Assembly: GCF_038725785.1 (NCBI RefSeq)
Contig: NZ_CP109796.1
Location: 1,736,001-1,800,000, forward strand
Length of the DNA: 64,000 bases
Direction of reading: 5' to 3'
Origin: Termitidicoccus mucosus
Lineage (GTDB): Bacteria > Verrucomicrobiota > Verrucomicrobiia > Opitutales > Opitutaceae
The notes below the pieces were generated by a model. That model saw only the letters and a program-made list of their open reading frames with translations, did not search any database and had not been told where the DNA came from. The position numbers and the translations under genes were made by a program. Position 1 is the first letter of the stretch; each line of letters opens with the position of its first letter. Positions 1 through 9,149 of the stretch are shown here, piece by piece.

Positions 1-1428
1 GCCGACGCTGAGCACCGGACGGTTGGCGTCCCATTTTATATAAGTGATGTTGGGCGAGAGGGCGGCGACCTCGTCGAAAGTTTTGGCCACGAAATCCTGC
101 ACGGCGGGATTGCTCAAATCGAGCAGCCACTGCTGGCGCCGCTGCGGGATTTCACGCCCGGGGCTTTTCACCACCCACTCGGGATGGGTTTCGGCCAGTT
201 CGCTCTTGGGGTTGACCATTTCCGGCTCGATCCAGATGCCGAAGCGGAGGCCCTTGGAGACCGCGTAGTCGGCGAGGTGGCCGATGCCTCGGGGGAGTTT
301 CTTTTTGTTGACCTGCCAGTCGCCGAGTCCGGCCTTGGCATCGTTGCGGGGGTATTTGTTGCCGAACCAGCCGTCGTCGAGCACAAACATCTCGATGCCC
401 AGCCCGGCGGCGGCGTCCATCATGTCGGTGAGGGTCTTCTCATCAAAGGTGAAGTAGGCGCCCTCCCAGCTGTTGAGCAACACGGACCGCGGTTCGTCCC
501 CGTGGGCGAGCGCGTAGCGGCGGCTCCAGTCGTGGAGGTTGCGGGAGGCCTGCCCGCGTCCTTGCGCGCTGTAAGTCAGCACCATCTCGGGTGTCTCCAG
601 TGTCTCGCCCGGGTTTAATATACGGGCGGAGGCGAACGGGTTCATGCCGGCGGTGATGTGCAGCGTCTCCCGTTCATCCGGTGTGAACAACAGTTTATAA
701 TTGCCCGACCACGCGAGCGCGCCGGCATAGACCTCGCCGGCCTCCTCGTCCGCCGGATGGTCGAGGGCGAGCATGAAGGACGGGTTGTCGGACATGGTCG
801 TTTGCACGCCTTTTCTATATTCTTCTATAATCTTTCCGCCCGGCGTCAGCTTTTCCTCGGTCATGTGCATTTCGCGTCCCCACGCGCCGTGAAAATGCGT
901 CAGATAATACGCGCCGGCCTGGAGCGGCAGGTAGGCGGAGGCGATGGCTTCGACCCGCACCGGCGCCTTTTCCCGATGGGAGAGGACGACGCGCTGGGTG
1001 ATGACGTTTTCCGCCTTGTGGGCCGTGAAGTGGAGGTCAACGGCCAGCGGGTAGAGTTTGTCTTTCAGATGGACGACGGTCTCCTCGCGGTTGCCGTCGA
1101 GCGCCCGGTGCTCATGGCCCGCGTAGACCAGCTCGGTGGTCAGCGCGCCGTCCGCGTGGACCACGCTCAGCGCGAGGTTCGCGTGGTTGGAGCCGCCGAA
1201 GGCGGGATAGGCCTCGAAACCTTCCCGATGTCCTTTATATAAAAGGGCACGCATATCATTTGCCTTTCCTCCGTAATGGCGAAACACCACCGGCGCGTCC
1301 GGCGTGGCGACAAGGACCAGCGCCGAGTCGGCGGTGGTGATTTCCAAAATTTTAGCATTCTGCCCGTGCAGCATCACGGCGAGGCAAGGCAACGACAGGA
1401 AACGGAGAAGGGGGAAAATCCTGATCAT
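1..1428 (-). CDS. Secreted alpha-galactosidase, GH36 (partial, C-terminus outside window)
   Basis: Hydrolyses terminal alpha-galactosyl residues by a retaining mechanism. Read on the minus strand, about 476 residues lie in the window. The start at 1428 gives a hydrophobic leader (MIRIFPLLRFLSLPCLAVML), so the protein is probably exported. An N-terminal beta-sandwich region (about 30-290) precedes the TIM barrel. GH36 landmarks are visible: NSWEG (W321, E322), LDDGWFG (D351-D352), GIWIEPEMVNP (about 397-407), and YIKWDANR, whose D467 (bases 28-30) corresponds to the catalytic nucleophile of the family KWDxNR motif. The acid/base Asp would lie beyond the edge. Complete GH36 enzymes are about 700-750 residues, so roughly a third is missing. 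It is transcribed divergently from the SorC regulator. Identification is firm; substrate (free alpha-galactosides, galactolipid or a galactosylated polymer) is not. Confidence 0.93.
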   Translation of the reverse strand, partial: MIRIFPLLRFLSLPCLAVMLHGQNAKILEITTADSALVLVATPDAPVVFRHYGGKANDMRALLYKGHREGFEAYPAFGGSNHANLALSVVHADGALTTELVYAGHEHRALDGNREETVVHLKDKLYPLAVDLHFTAHKAENVITQRVVLSHREKAPVRVEAIASAYLPLQAGAYYLTHFHGAWGREMHMTEEKLTPGGKIIEEYRKGVQTTMSDNPSFMLALDHPADEEAGEVYAGALAWSGNYKLLFTPDERETLHITAGMNPFASARILNPGETLETPEMVLTYSAQGRGQASRNLHDWSRRYALAHGDEPRSVLLNSWEGAYFTFDEKTLTDMMDAAAGLGIEMFVLDDGWFGNKYPRNDAKAGLGDWQVNKKKLPRGIGHLADYAVSKGLRFGIWIEPEMVNPKSELAETHPEWVVKSPGREIPQRRQQWLLDLSNPAVQDFVAKTFDEVAALSPNITYIKWDANRPVLSVG

Positions 1429-1653
1429 GGGAACGACAAGAAAGACGCAGGTGGAAATTGCAAAGGCAAAACTTTTTCGCCCGCGCGAATAATTATTTGG
1501 TATTTTAATCTGGATTAACCTAGACAATGCATGGCCCCCTCAGAATTATTTATGCATGGAGTTTGACCACGGGCGCACGCCATCGGTTAAAGTTTAATAA
1601 ATTGAAGCCAAATCCCGTAAATAATACGGCCCCGATCCGAGACACCCATCCCC
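1429..1653. promoter_or_regulatory. Divergent promoter region between alpha-galactosidase and SorC regulator
   Basis: This 225-base spacer separates two divergently read genes and is AT-richer than the coding DNA around it. It must hold both promoters and is the natural place for a SorC operator. Two related words, AATGCATGG (around 1526) and TATGCATGG (around 1551), repeat at short distance and could be operator half-sites. TTGACC at 1563-1568 resembles a -35 box, but no good -10 follows at the usual spacing. No start points can be fixed from sequence alone. Confidence 0.35.
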
Positions 1654-2637
1654 ATGCAAGATCTTTATTCAGACCGTCTATTACACCTTGCCGCCCATCT
1701 TTATTACATCAACGGCATGAAGCAGGCCCAGCTGGGAAAATATTTAAAGATTTCCCAGGCCAAGGTGAGCCGCCTGCTCTCCATGGCGCAAGAGCGCGGC
1801 ATCGTGCGCATCATCGTCGCCGATTTCGACCCCCGGGATCGCGAACTGGAGGCGAGGCTTCGGACCCAGCTTGGCCTCGCCACCGTGGTGGTTATCAAGG
1901 CTCCGCAGGAGCTTTCGCCGGAAGAGTTGCGCAAAATCCTCGGCAGGTTCGCCGCCGAGGAGATCCAAACCATGATCAAATCCAAGGACATAATCGCCAT
2001 CGGCAGCGGGCGCAATGTCCGGGAATTGGTCCGAAACTTTTCCATATCGACAAACAAACGCATCACAATCGTCCAGTCCGTCGGAAATGTGGACGCCAGC
2101 GTGCACGATTTCGACGCGCAGGAAATCGGGCGCGTTTTTTCGCAACGGCTTGGCGGTGATTTCCTCACCTTGAACATGCCGGCCTTCGTGCCCACGAAGC
2201 GGATACGCGACGCGCTTCTCGCCATCGATCAGTCCCGCGTGGTCAATACTTACCTCAGCCAGGCCCGCATGGCCATTGTCGGCGTCGGCACGCTCGACAA
2301 CTCGGTGTTCATCGAGCGCAGCATGCTCAGGGAAAAGGACATCGCCGAACTGAAGTCCGCCGGTGCCGTCGGCGAGATCGGAGGACGCTTCTATGACGCC
2401 GCCGGGCGGGAGTGCGACACCCGCTGGAGGAACCAAGTGTTGAGCATCGAACTCGACCAGCTGGCCGCAATTCCACAGGTCATCGGCGTGGTTTCCGGCA
2501 CCGACCGCTCCGCCTCCATCCAGGCCGCTGTCGCCGGCGGTTTTCTCAAGGGCCTGGTCATCGACGAAATCGGAGCGCGGGCGCTGCTTGAAACCGCCAC
2601 GCAGTCAGCGGCCGCCAAAACCAAAGGCAAAAAATGA
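1654..2637 (+). CDS. SorC/DeoR-type sugar-binding transcriptional regulator
   Basis: A 327-residue regulator of normal length for the SorC family. Residues 22-50 form a helix-turn-helix (QAQLGKYLKISQAKVSRLL), followed by a long effector domain (about 60-315). Family landmarks are the GSGRNVREL turn (near 120), GEIGGRFYDAAG (about 240-251) and the C-terminal VVSGTDRSASIQAAVAGGFL segment leading into DEIGARALLE. Family members bind phosphorylated sugars or polyols and are released from, or recruited to, DNA. It sits between the divergent alpha-galactosidase and the GlpT-HAD-GlpD cluster, so glycerol-3-phosphate, dihydroxyacetone phosphate or a sugar phosphate are candidate effectors. That ligand is inference. 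The family call is secure. Confidence 0.9.
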   Translation: MQDLYSDRLLHLAAHLYYINGMKQAQLGKYLKISQAKVSRLLSMAQERGIVRIIVADFDPRDRELEARLRTQLGLATVVVIKAPQELSPEELRKILGRFAAEEIQTMIKSKDIIAIGSGRNVRELVRNFSISTNKRITIVQSVGNVDASVHDFDAQEIGRVFSQRLGGDFLTLNMPAFVPTKRIRDALLAIDQSRVVNTYLSQARMAIVGVGTLDNSVFIERSMLREKDIAELKSAGAVGEIGGRFYDAAGRECDTRWRNQVLSIELDQLAAIPQVIGVVSGTDRSASIQAAVAGGFLKGLVIDEIGARALLETATQSAAAKTKGKK

Positions 2638-2760
2638 ATCACCATTTTGAACAGAAGGAAGCGGAGGACGCCATGTTCCGGGCGAAGCGACATGCCCGCC
2701 AAACAATATCATAAAAGGCTCCCTTTGTTTCCTTCTGCTCACCCTCCCGCCGACTCCCTC

Positions 2761-4158
2761 ATGCCATCCGACACCGAAAAAAAATTCCGCCGCTGGCAGA
2801 CGCGCACCATCCTCGCCACGATGGTGGGCTACGCGCTGTTTTACTTCGTGCGGAAAAACTTCAGCATGGCCATGCCCGGCATGGAGACCGACCTCGGTAT
2901 TTCCAAGACCAGCCTCGGCATTTTTCTCACCCTCAACGGCCTCATCTACGGCTTCTCCCGCTTCGTCAACGGCATCTTCGCCGACCGGCTCAATGCCCGC
3001 TTCTACATGGCGGCCGGGCTGGCCCTGTGCGCGCTGTCCAACTTTGCCTTCGGTTTCGGGCCGGACGTCGCCGGCTGGCTCTCCGGGGCGGCCTCGGGGC
3101 CGGCGTTCACCGGCGCGCTCGTCTGGTTCATGGGCGTCACCTGGCTGGTCAACGGCATCCTGCAAGGCACCGGTTTTCCGCCCTGCGCCCGGCTGCTCAC
3201 GCACTGGGTTCCGCCGCAGGAGCTGGCCACCAAGATGTCCGTCTGGAACACCTCGCACTCCATCGGCGCGGGGCTAGTGGTCATCCTTTGCGGCTACATC
3301 ATGGGACACATGGGCGCGGGCGAGGCGCACGCCGGCGCGTGGCGCTGGTGCTTCTGGATCCCGGCGGGCATCGCCTTTGTCGGCGCCTTCCTGCTGTTCG
3401 CCGGACTGCGCGACACGCCGTCGTCCGTCGGCCTGCCGGAACTGCCGGGCACGACGGTGAAGTTGAAGCAAAAGACGGAGAGGTCCGCCGGGCACCGGGC
3501 GTTTTTGCGCGAAAAAGTTTTTGGCAATCCGCTGATCTGGATACTCGGTGTCGCCAACTTTTTTGTCTATATCGTGCGTTTCTCGGTGCTCGACTGGGGG
3601 CCGACATTGCTCAAGCAGTCCAAGGGCGTGACGATGGCGCACGCGGGCTGGATGGTGGCGCTGTTTGAGATCGCGGGCATCCTCGGCATGCTCGCCTCCG
3701 GCTGGGCCACCGACCGCTGGCTCAAGGGCCGCGCGCACCGCACGTGCGTGTTCTGCATGGCGGGGGCGACGCTGTGCGCGGTGGCCTTCTGGCGGATCCC
3801 CCCCGGCGCGCCGGCCTGGGTGCTGTTCGCCGTGCTGTGCGCCACCGGCTTCTTCATCTATGGCCCGCAGGCGCTCGTCGGCATCGCCGCCGCCAACCAG
3901 GCCACCAAAAAGGCCGCCGCCACCGCCAACGGGCTCACCGGCATCTTTGGCTACCTCAGCACCGCCGTCTCCGGCGTGGGCTTCGGCTACGTCGCGCAAC
4001 ACTACGGCTGGGACCTCGCCTATATCGTCATCATCGCCCTCTCCCTCGTGGGCGCCGGCGTCTTCGCCCTCATGTGGCGCGCGCCCGCGCACGGCTACGC
4101 CGAAGTGGCGGATAACCAAGGGCCAAATGCCAGCCAACAAGCGGCAGGTAACAAGTAG
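2761..4158 (+). CDS. glpT: GlpT-like glycerol-3-phosphate:phosphate antiporter (OPA family MFS)
   Basis: Inner-membrane transporter of 465 residues with about 12 membrane segments. It aligns along its length with E. coli GlpT: YFVRKNFSMAMP holds R31 (GlpT R45), NTSHSIGAG holds H166 (GlpT H165), and VYIVRFSVLDWGPTLL holds R273 (GlpT R269), so both phosphate-binding arginines and the key histidine are kept. The open frame extends upstream to 2647, but I chose ATG 2761 because it gives a GlpT-like N-terminus; 2692 is an alternative. The last 15 residues (DNQGPNASQQAAGNK) come from a repeat-like sequence at 4110-4162. It is followed 72 bases later by the HAD gene and then glpD, which supports glycerol-3-phosphate as substrate. 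Another organophosphate cannot be excluded. Confidence 0.85.
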   Translation: MPSDTEKKFRRWQTRTILATMVGYALFYFVRKNFSMAMPGMETDLGISKTSLGIFLTLNGLIYGFSRFVNGIFADRLNARFYMAAGLALCALSNFAFGFGPDVAGWLSGAASGPAFTGALVWFMGVTWLVNGILQGTGFPPCARLLTHWVPPQELATKMSVWNTSHSIGAGLVVILCGYIMGHMGAGEAHAGAWRWCFWIPAGIAFVGAFLLFAGLRDTPSSVGLPELPGTTVKLKQKTERSAGHRAFLREKVFGNPLIWILGVANFFVYIVRFSVLDWGPTLLKQSKGVTMAHAGWMVALFEIAGILGMLASGWATDRWLKGRAHRTCVFCMAGATLCAVAFWRIPPGAPAWVLFAVLCATGFFIYGPQALVGIAAANQATKKAAATANGLTGIFGYLSTAVSGVGFGYVAQHYGWDLAYIVIIALSLVGAGVFALMWRAPAHGYAEVADNQGPNASQQAAGNK

Positions 4159-4162
4159 CCAA
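4110..4162 (+). repeat. Repeat-like sequence at the 3' end of glpT (family J, copy 1)
   Basis: The end of the glpT frame and its stop contain the word GGCAGGTAACAAGT. A near-identical word, GGCAGGTAGCAAGT, overlaps the 3' end of the GDPD gene around 26485-26500. Both supply the terminal residues and stop codon of their gene, which suggests that an interspersed repeat settled at the gene ends. Confidence 0.45.
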
Positions 4163-4198
4163 AAGTCACCGCTCGCGCCGCGCGCCTCACCGCCCACT

Positions 4199-4224
4199 CC
4201 AACTTAAACTTCCAACTTAAACTT
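4199..4224 (+). repeat. Direct repeat upstream of the HAD gene
   Basis: CCAACTTAAACTT occurs twice back to back (4199-4211 and 4212-4224), ending six bases before the ATG at 4231. It resembles the short tandem words often seen in interspersed spacer repeats. No function is evident. Confidence 0.7.
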
Positions 4225-4230
4225 TCTTTC

Positions 4231-5091
4231 ATGCCCGCCACGGTTTCAGCCTCCCTCTCCCGCGTCCGCCATGTCGTTCTCGACATGGACGGCACCATTT
4301 ACAACGGAGGCACGCTCTTTCCCTGGACCAAGCCCTTCCTCGCCCGCCTCGACGCCCTCGGCATCGGCTACACCTTTCTCACCAACAATCCCTCCAAGTC
4401 CGCCGCCGAGTATCTCGACAAACTCGCCCGCCTCGGTCTCCCCTCCACCCCCGGCCACCTCTACACCTCCGCCCTCGCCGTCATAGACTGGCTCCGCGCC
4501 AGCCGTCCCGATCTGCGCCGCCTCTTCCTTCTCGGCCCTCCCGGCATGATCGCCGAGTTCGGCCGCGCCGGGTTCCAGTCCGCCGACGACGATCCTGCCG
4601 ATTCTCCTGACGCCGTCGTCGCCGGCTTCGACACGTCGCTCACCTACGCCCGCCTTTGCCGCGCCGCCTGGTGGGTTTCGCAAGGCCGTCCTTACTTCGC
4701 CACCAATCCCGACTACGTCTGCCCCACCGACCAGCCCACCGTGCTGGTCGACTGCGGCTCGATCTGCGCGGCCATCGAGGCCGCCACCGGTCGCGCCCCC
4801 GACCGCGTTTTCGGCAAGCCCGATCCTTCCATGCTCGCCGGCATCCTCGCCCGCCACGGCCTCCAGCCCGGCGAGGTCGCGATGGTCGGCGACCGCCTCT
4901 ACACCGATGTCGCCATGGCCAAAAACGCCGGCTGCCTCGGTGTCCTCGTCCTCTCCGGCGAAGCCACGCGTGCCGACGCCGAAGCCGCCCCGTCCGCCCA
5001 TTGTCCCGATTTCGTCTTCGAAAACCTCGCGCCCCTCGGCGAGGCCATCGCCGACGCGCGCCAAACCCCGCCAGTCTCCGGCCATCATTGA
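4231..5091 (+). CDS. HAD-IIA (NagD/phosphoglycolate phosphatase-like) phosphatase
   Basis: A 286-residue cytoplasmic Mg-dependent phosphatase of the HAD superfamily, class IIA cap. Motif I is VVLDMDGTIYNGG (D18 nucleophile, D20 acid/base), motif II is TNNPSKS (T51), motif III lysine is in GKPDPSML (K196) and motif IV is MVGDRLYTDV (D221, D226). All catalytic residues are present. Relatives act on p-nitrophenyl phosphate, nucleotides, 2-phosphoglycolate or glycerol-3-phosphate. It lies between glpT and glpD with only 9 bases to glpD, so it is probably co-transcribed and may handle glycerol-3-phosphate or a related phosphate released from imported compounds. The exact substrate cannot be read from sequence. 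Confidence 0.85.
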   Translation: MPATVSASLSRVRHVVLDMDGTIYNGGTLFPWTKPFLARLDALGIGYTFLTNNPSKSAAEYLDKLARLGLPSTPGHLYTSALAVIDWLRASRPDLRRLFLLGPPGMIAEFGRAGFQSADDDPADSPDAVVAGFDTSLTYARLCRAAWWVSQGRPYFATNPDYVCPTDQPTVLVDCGSICAAIEAATGRAPDRVFGKPDPSMLAGILARHGLQPGEVAMVGDRLYTDVAMAKNAGCLGVLVLSGEATRADAEAAPSAHCPDFVFENLAPLGEAIADARQTPPVSGHH

Positions 5092-5100
5092 CCAACATCC

Positions 5101-6591
5101 ATGAGTACACACAGCACTGAAAAACGTCAGACAACTCTCCGCCAACTCGCGGAACGTCCGCTCGACCTCCTCGTCGTCGGCGGCGGCATCGTGGGCGCCG
5201 GTGTCGCGCGCGACGCCGCCATGCGCGGCCTGCGCACCGGTCTGGTCGACCGCTACGACTTCGCCAGCGGCACCAGCAGCCGCTCCAGCCGCCTCCTGCA
5301 CGGCGGCCTGCGCTATCTCGAACAGGGCCGCGTCGGCCTCGTGCACGAGTCCAGCGTGGAAAAAAAAGTCGTCCATTCCATCGCCCCGCACCTCGGGCAG
5401 CCGCTCGGGTTCATCTTTCCCGTTTATAAAATCAACGGACGCCCCCTGTGGCAGATGCGCATCGGCGTGAAAATGTATGACCTGCTCTGCAACGGGCGAA
5501 ACTTCAAACCCTCCCGCGGCTACACCAAGGACGAGACCCTCGGCAAGCTCCCGCAAATCAACACCGACACCCTGCGCGGCTCCGTGCGCTACTACGACGC
5601 CCTCACCAGCGACGCCCGCCTTACCCTCGACACCCTCCGCTCCGCCGTCAACCACGGCGCGCTCATCTCCAACTACACCCGCTTCATCGACGCGAAACGC
5701 GACGGCGATGCGTGGAGCTGCGAAATCGAGGACACGCTCACCGGCGAAAAACTCGTCATCCGCGCCCGCGCCATCCTCAACGCCGCCGGTCCGTGGTCGG
5801 AAAAAATCCCCCACAGCGCCGTGAAGCTCCGCCTCACCAAAGGCATCCACATCGTCGTCGACCGCAAGCGCGTCACCGTCGCCGAGGGCGAGGCCGTGAC
5901 GATGGTCGAGGGCAAGCGCATCCTCTTCCTCATCCCCTGGGGCGAACGCCTCATCATCGGCACCACCGACACCGATTACGATGCCAGGCCCGAGGATGTG
6001 AGCGTGGGCCTTGACGACATCGACTACGTCCTCCACACCGCCAACACCACTTTTCCCTCGGCCAGGCTCACGCGCGCCGACATCATCAGCTCATGGTCGG
6101 GGCTGCGCCCGCTCATCGCCAACCGCGACGGCACGCCCTCCGACACCTCCCGCGCGCACCAGATCACGAATCCCGAAAAAGGCTGGTGGGACATCGCCGG
6201 CGGCAAGCTCACCACCTACCGCCTCATGGCCGAGCAGGCCGTCACCAAAATCGCGAAATTTCTTGGCGCCGCCGCCGCGCCCTGCCGCACCGCCAAGGAG
6301 CCGCTCCTGCCCGCCGCCGAAGCCGCGCCCTACAGCGGCATCATCCCCCCGCCCGTCACCGCCGACGCCGTCCGCCACTACGTGGAAAACGAATGGGCCG
6401 TGCACCTCGACGACGTGCTCCTGCGTCGGTCGAGCTGGCACTTCTATCACGGCGACATCCCCGCCCGCGCCCCCGAAATCGCGCAATGGATGGCCGCCGC
6501 CGCCGGCTGGACGCCCGGGCGCACCGCCGCCGAGCTGGCCGACTACGCCAGGGAAGCCGCCAAAACCTACCCGTCCTCCAAAAATCACTGA
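5101..6591 (+). CDS. glpD: FAD-dependent glycerol-3-phosphate dehydrogenase
   Basis: Oxidises sn-glycerol-3-phosphate to dihydroxyacetone phosphate, feeding electrons to quinones at the inner membrane. The 496-residue length fits GlpD. The N-terminus has the dinucleotide-binding GGGIVGAGVARDAAMRG (27-43), then the GlpD signature GTSSRSSRLLHGGLRYLE (57-74), the active-site region IPWGERLIIGTTDTDYD and the conserved GKLTTYRLMAEQ near the C-terminal third, followed by the C-terminal helical domain. It is the last core gene of the SorC-glpT-HAD-glpD group, and its stop codon touches a palindromic repeat. No glycerol kinase or facilitator is present nearby, which suggests that its substrate comes from imported glycerol-3-phosphate. 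Confidence 0.95.
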   Translation: MSTHSTEKRQTTLRQLAERPLDLLVVGGGIVGAGVARDAAMRGLRTGLVDRYDFASGTSSRSSRLLHGGLRYLEQGRVGLVHESSVEKKVVHSIAPHLGQPLGFIFPVYKINGRPLWQMRIGVKMYDLLCNGRNFKPSRGYTKDETLGKLPQINTDTLRGSVRYYDALTSDARLTLDTLRSAVNHGALISNYTRFIDAKRDGDAWSCEIEDTLTGEKLVIRARAILNAAGPWSEKIPHSAVKLRLTKGIHIVVDRKRVTVAEGEAVTMVEGKRILFLIPWGERLIIGTTDTDYDARPEDVSVGLDDIDYVLHTANTTFPSARLTRADIISSWSGLRPLIANRDGTPSDTSRAHQITNPEKGWWDIAGGKLTTYRLMAEQAVTKIAKFLGAAAAPCRTAKEPLLPAAEAAPYSGIIPPPVTADAVRHYVENEWAVHLDDVLLRRSSWHFYHGDIPARAPEIAQWMAAAAGWTPGRTAAELADYAREAAKTYPSSKNH

Positions 6592-6714
6592 AAAATGACG
6601 ACTGCCGTTCCGCGCGAAGCGAGAAGCCTGCCATTGGGGCCTGCGGCCCCGGCAGCGCGCGCTTCGCGCGGCAATTCGTCATTCGTCATTCGTAATTCGT
6701 AATTCGTCATTTTT
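6591..6714. repeat. Palindromic interspersed element (family I)
   Basis: The ends AAAAATGACGA (6591-6601) and TCGTCATTTTT (6704-6714) are perfect inverted repeats. Inner arms pair CCGCGCGAAGCG with CGCTTCGCGCGG. The right side carries repeated ATTCGTMATT units. It begins on the last base of the glpD stop codon and ends five bases before the next ATG, so it fills the whole spacer. It may act as a hairpin in the transcript. Confidence 0.85.
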
Positions 6715-6719
6715 CCCCC

Positions 6720-7355
6720 ATGCCCCCCGCCACCTCCACCCGCCGCCTCCTCCTGCTCGCATTCGCGGCCTTTGCCATCACCGGATACTCTGCCCCGGAA
6801 AGGCCGCTCTTCGCCCACGATCTTGTCAACGCCGACTATCAGCCGGACCACTGGACCATGGCGGACGGCGTGCTCTCCACCAAGGGCAAGGCCGGCATCA
6901 TCTGGACCAGAGAAAGCTACGGCGACTTTCACCTGAGCTTGGAATTCCGCTGCGACAAAAGCACCGACAGCGGTGTGTTCTTCCGTTGCTCCGACGTCAG
7001 GGACTACGTGCAAAGCTCGCTTGAAATCCAGATCACCAACCAGCTCAACCGTCCCGACCGCGCCCGCACCGGCGCCCTCTTTGACTGTGCCGCGCCCGCC
7101 GCCAAGCCTGCCATCAAGGCCGGCGTCTGGTATCGCCTCGAAATCGCCGCCAAGGGCGAAACCGTCAAAGTCCTGCTCGACGGCAAACCCATGGTCGAAG
7201 CAAACCTCGACGACTGGGCCACTCCGCGCAAAAACCCCGACGGTTCCGCCAACAAATTCAAAAAAGCCCTCAAGGATTGCGCGCGCTCCGGTCGCATCGG
7301 CCTGCAAGGCACCTATCCCGTCGCCTTCAGAAACCTTGAAATCACCCGGCTCTAG
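6720..7355 (+). CDS. Secreted DUF1080 (3-keto-disaccharide hydrolase-like) protein
   Basis: A 211-residue exported protein with a signal peptide (RRLLLLAFAAFAITGYSA). The rest is a single concanavalin-like beta-sandwich of the DUF1080 family: WTMADGVLSTKGKAGIIWT, the GDFHLSLEFRCDKSTDSGVFFR strand pair and SSLEIQI are typical. Some DUF1080 proteins hydrolyse 3-keto-glycosides, others are only sugar-binding. It follows glpD after a palindromic spacer and may be the last gene of that group. The family call is good; enzymatic activity is uncertain. Confidence 0.82.
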   Translation: MPPATSTRRLLLLAFAAFAITGYSAPERPLFAHDLVNADYQPDHWTMADGVLSTKGKAGIIWTRESYGDFHLSLEFRCDKSTDSGVFFRCSDVRDYVQSSLEIQITNQLNRPDRARTGALFDCAAPAAKPAIKAGVWYRLEIAAKGETVKVLLDGKPMVEANLDDWATPRKNPDGSANKFKKALKDCARSGRIGLQGTYPVAFRNLEITRL

Positions 7356-7436
7356 CCCCCGCCGCGCATAAACGCAATCCCTGCCTTTCTCCGGCAAACT
7401 CCACGATTTATCAAATCTCATTAATTCTGCATAAAT

Positions 7437-7555
7437 AAAACAAACCAATAAATTAACCGCGGGCACGGAGGACACGAAGCTTAGGGGAGTTCTTTAAAAT
7501 CCCGTTCCTGGCTCCGTGCTCTTGTGTCTCCGTGGCCGCTCCATTGGTTTGTTTT
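7437..7555. repeat. Palindromic interspersed element (family H, copy 1)
   Basis: Perfect 13-base terminal inverted repeats AAAACAAACCAAT (7437-7449) and ATTGGTTTGTTTT (7543-7555) enclose a second imperfect pair with CACGGAGGACACGAAG-like and CTTGTGTCTCCGTGG-like arms. The same AAACAAACCAATA start and the TTGTG/TTTGTGG words recur at 29012 and 47434, so this is a family rather than a lone hairpin. Confidence 0.8.
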
Positions 7556-9149
7556 GAATGATCATAAAGAATCATCCAAATAAACTTTATAAATAATCAC
7601 GGACCAAGCCAAAGGCGGCATCAGAAAACATAGAAATGATTTTTATTATTTTTAATATTAAAACTCCGGTCATTCGGGCTCCCGTGATTAATTTTAAGAC
7701 CCCTTTCAACTCTCACGCATGGGCTAAAATAGCCCGAGAAGAGGCGCAGAGGGCGCCATCAGTCCGCGGGAAACCCTTGGCCGCCGCCTTTAATCCTGCG
7801 CGAAGCCGCAAGGTGAGTTCACGTATTCGTGACACAGTCGTCATGATTTTGCCCCACGCGAAGCGTAGGGTTCTGGTTCGTCCGGCGTAACTGCTGGAAT
7901 CGCTCATCAAACACCAAGACCAATGTCCTTATTCAAACTCCTCGGAAACGACTCGCGCTCCTCGCGCTGGACGCATTCATATTTGGCTTCCCGCCCGCCA
8001 TTCCCGCCGATGATCTCGCTCCTCTGGCCGGCCCGCCCGCGACGGAGCGGACACCGTGGCCATTGACGCCCTCAACCGCAAAATCGGTCGTTTCGGCATG
8101 CTCAATTCCATAAGCCTCCCTCGACGCCTCCGGCAGGATGCGCGTCTGGGGCCAAACCCTCGCCACTGCGGCCCGCGCCATTGACATCAACGGTGGCCAG
8201 CGCGGGTGCCCGTGGCCTCTCCATGCCCGCCGTGGTGATTTTCGCCAAGCCGGTCTGATGGTGAATCATTTTATAAAATGAGCTTCGCCGCTCGCGACGA
8301 TCCGCGGGACTCACAGACGCGCAAGCTCAAAAGAGCACCCAGTGAGCTCACCTCGGATACAGGAAAAGAGTCATAAAAAAGACGAATTCCTTCCGCGAAC
8401 TCAGTTTTTCTATGGTGAAATAATAACCATGGATTAATCACTGAAACTCACCGGGCCGAAGGTGAAATCAGCCAAATCTTCCGTTTGTTCATAACAAATT
8501 AATCCCATTTTCCTGTGATTACAAATATTTGACCAATCAATTCATCGAGAACCAAATTGAAGTCCATATCGACTGTGCGGCAGACTGGAAACAGGGAGGG
8601 TAAAATAATTATTCACCTCCTTTGTTCGATGTCGCCCTTGGTCGGTTCCACGGTCCCGCAAATTAAATATCCCTCCTTTCCCTACTGAAAACGCCTCACA
8701 TTTACCTCGGCATTTCTTGCTCTTCCCTGTGGTCATCCAGAATCATCAATGAAAATAATTATTCGCGATTTTCTCGTTTTTATACTTTCGCGAGCCAAAA
8801 CCAGTCGCCATAAAGCGAATCCCTAAACGCGAAAAGCCGCAAATCCGCATCCCCTCCCCCCATCCCCTGCCAGGCAAAACCGTGAGACATTCTACTTTTA
8901 TCTCCGTCTTTAAAGCCAGCCGCCATCCCCTTCGCCACCTGTTTCAATCCCGATCCCTGTATAAAACTCCCATGAATCGCACCTGAAATTAATAGATATG
9001 AAACATTGGCCCGCCCATGCGAAAAGCCGTCCCGGCTCTCCTTGGAAACGCGCCCGAGCCTCTTCCTTTTCATCGATCATCACTGCTCCCGCCGAGCCAC
9101 GGCGGCCATCTTTTCAAACAGACAGGCAATAAAAACTAACACCCTGCAC
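7556..9149. other. Gene-free region with possible decayed coding remnants
   Basis: About 1.6 kb without a convincing gene. Bases 7720-8280 have GC-rich, coding-like composition, but no frame stays open; fragments such as TVAIDALNRKIGRFGML (read near 8050-8100) vaguely recall the C-terminus of Y-family polymerases, yet the match is too short to name. From about 8360 to 9000 the DNA is AT-richer and holds only scattered stops. The frame of the next gene stays open back to about 9006, but its real start is at 9150. I see no RNA gene, transposase or clear promoter here. Confidence 0.6.

Noticed and set aside
2647-2760. N-terminal extension of the GlpT-like protein from 2647
   Set aside because: The extra 38 residues are not GlpT-like; the start at 2761 aligns with the family N-terminus.
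7923-8110. Remnant of a Y-family DNA polymerase
   Set aside because: Only about 17 residues recall the family and the frame is broken; too weak to annotate.
9006-9149. Upstream extension of AT1
   Set aside because: It would bury the signal peptide; ATG 9150 gives a normal leader.
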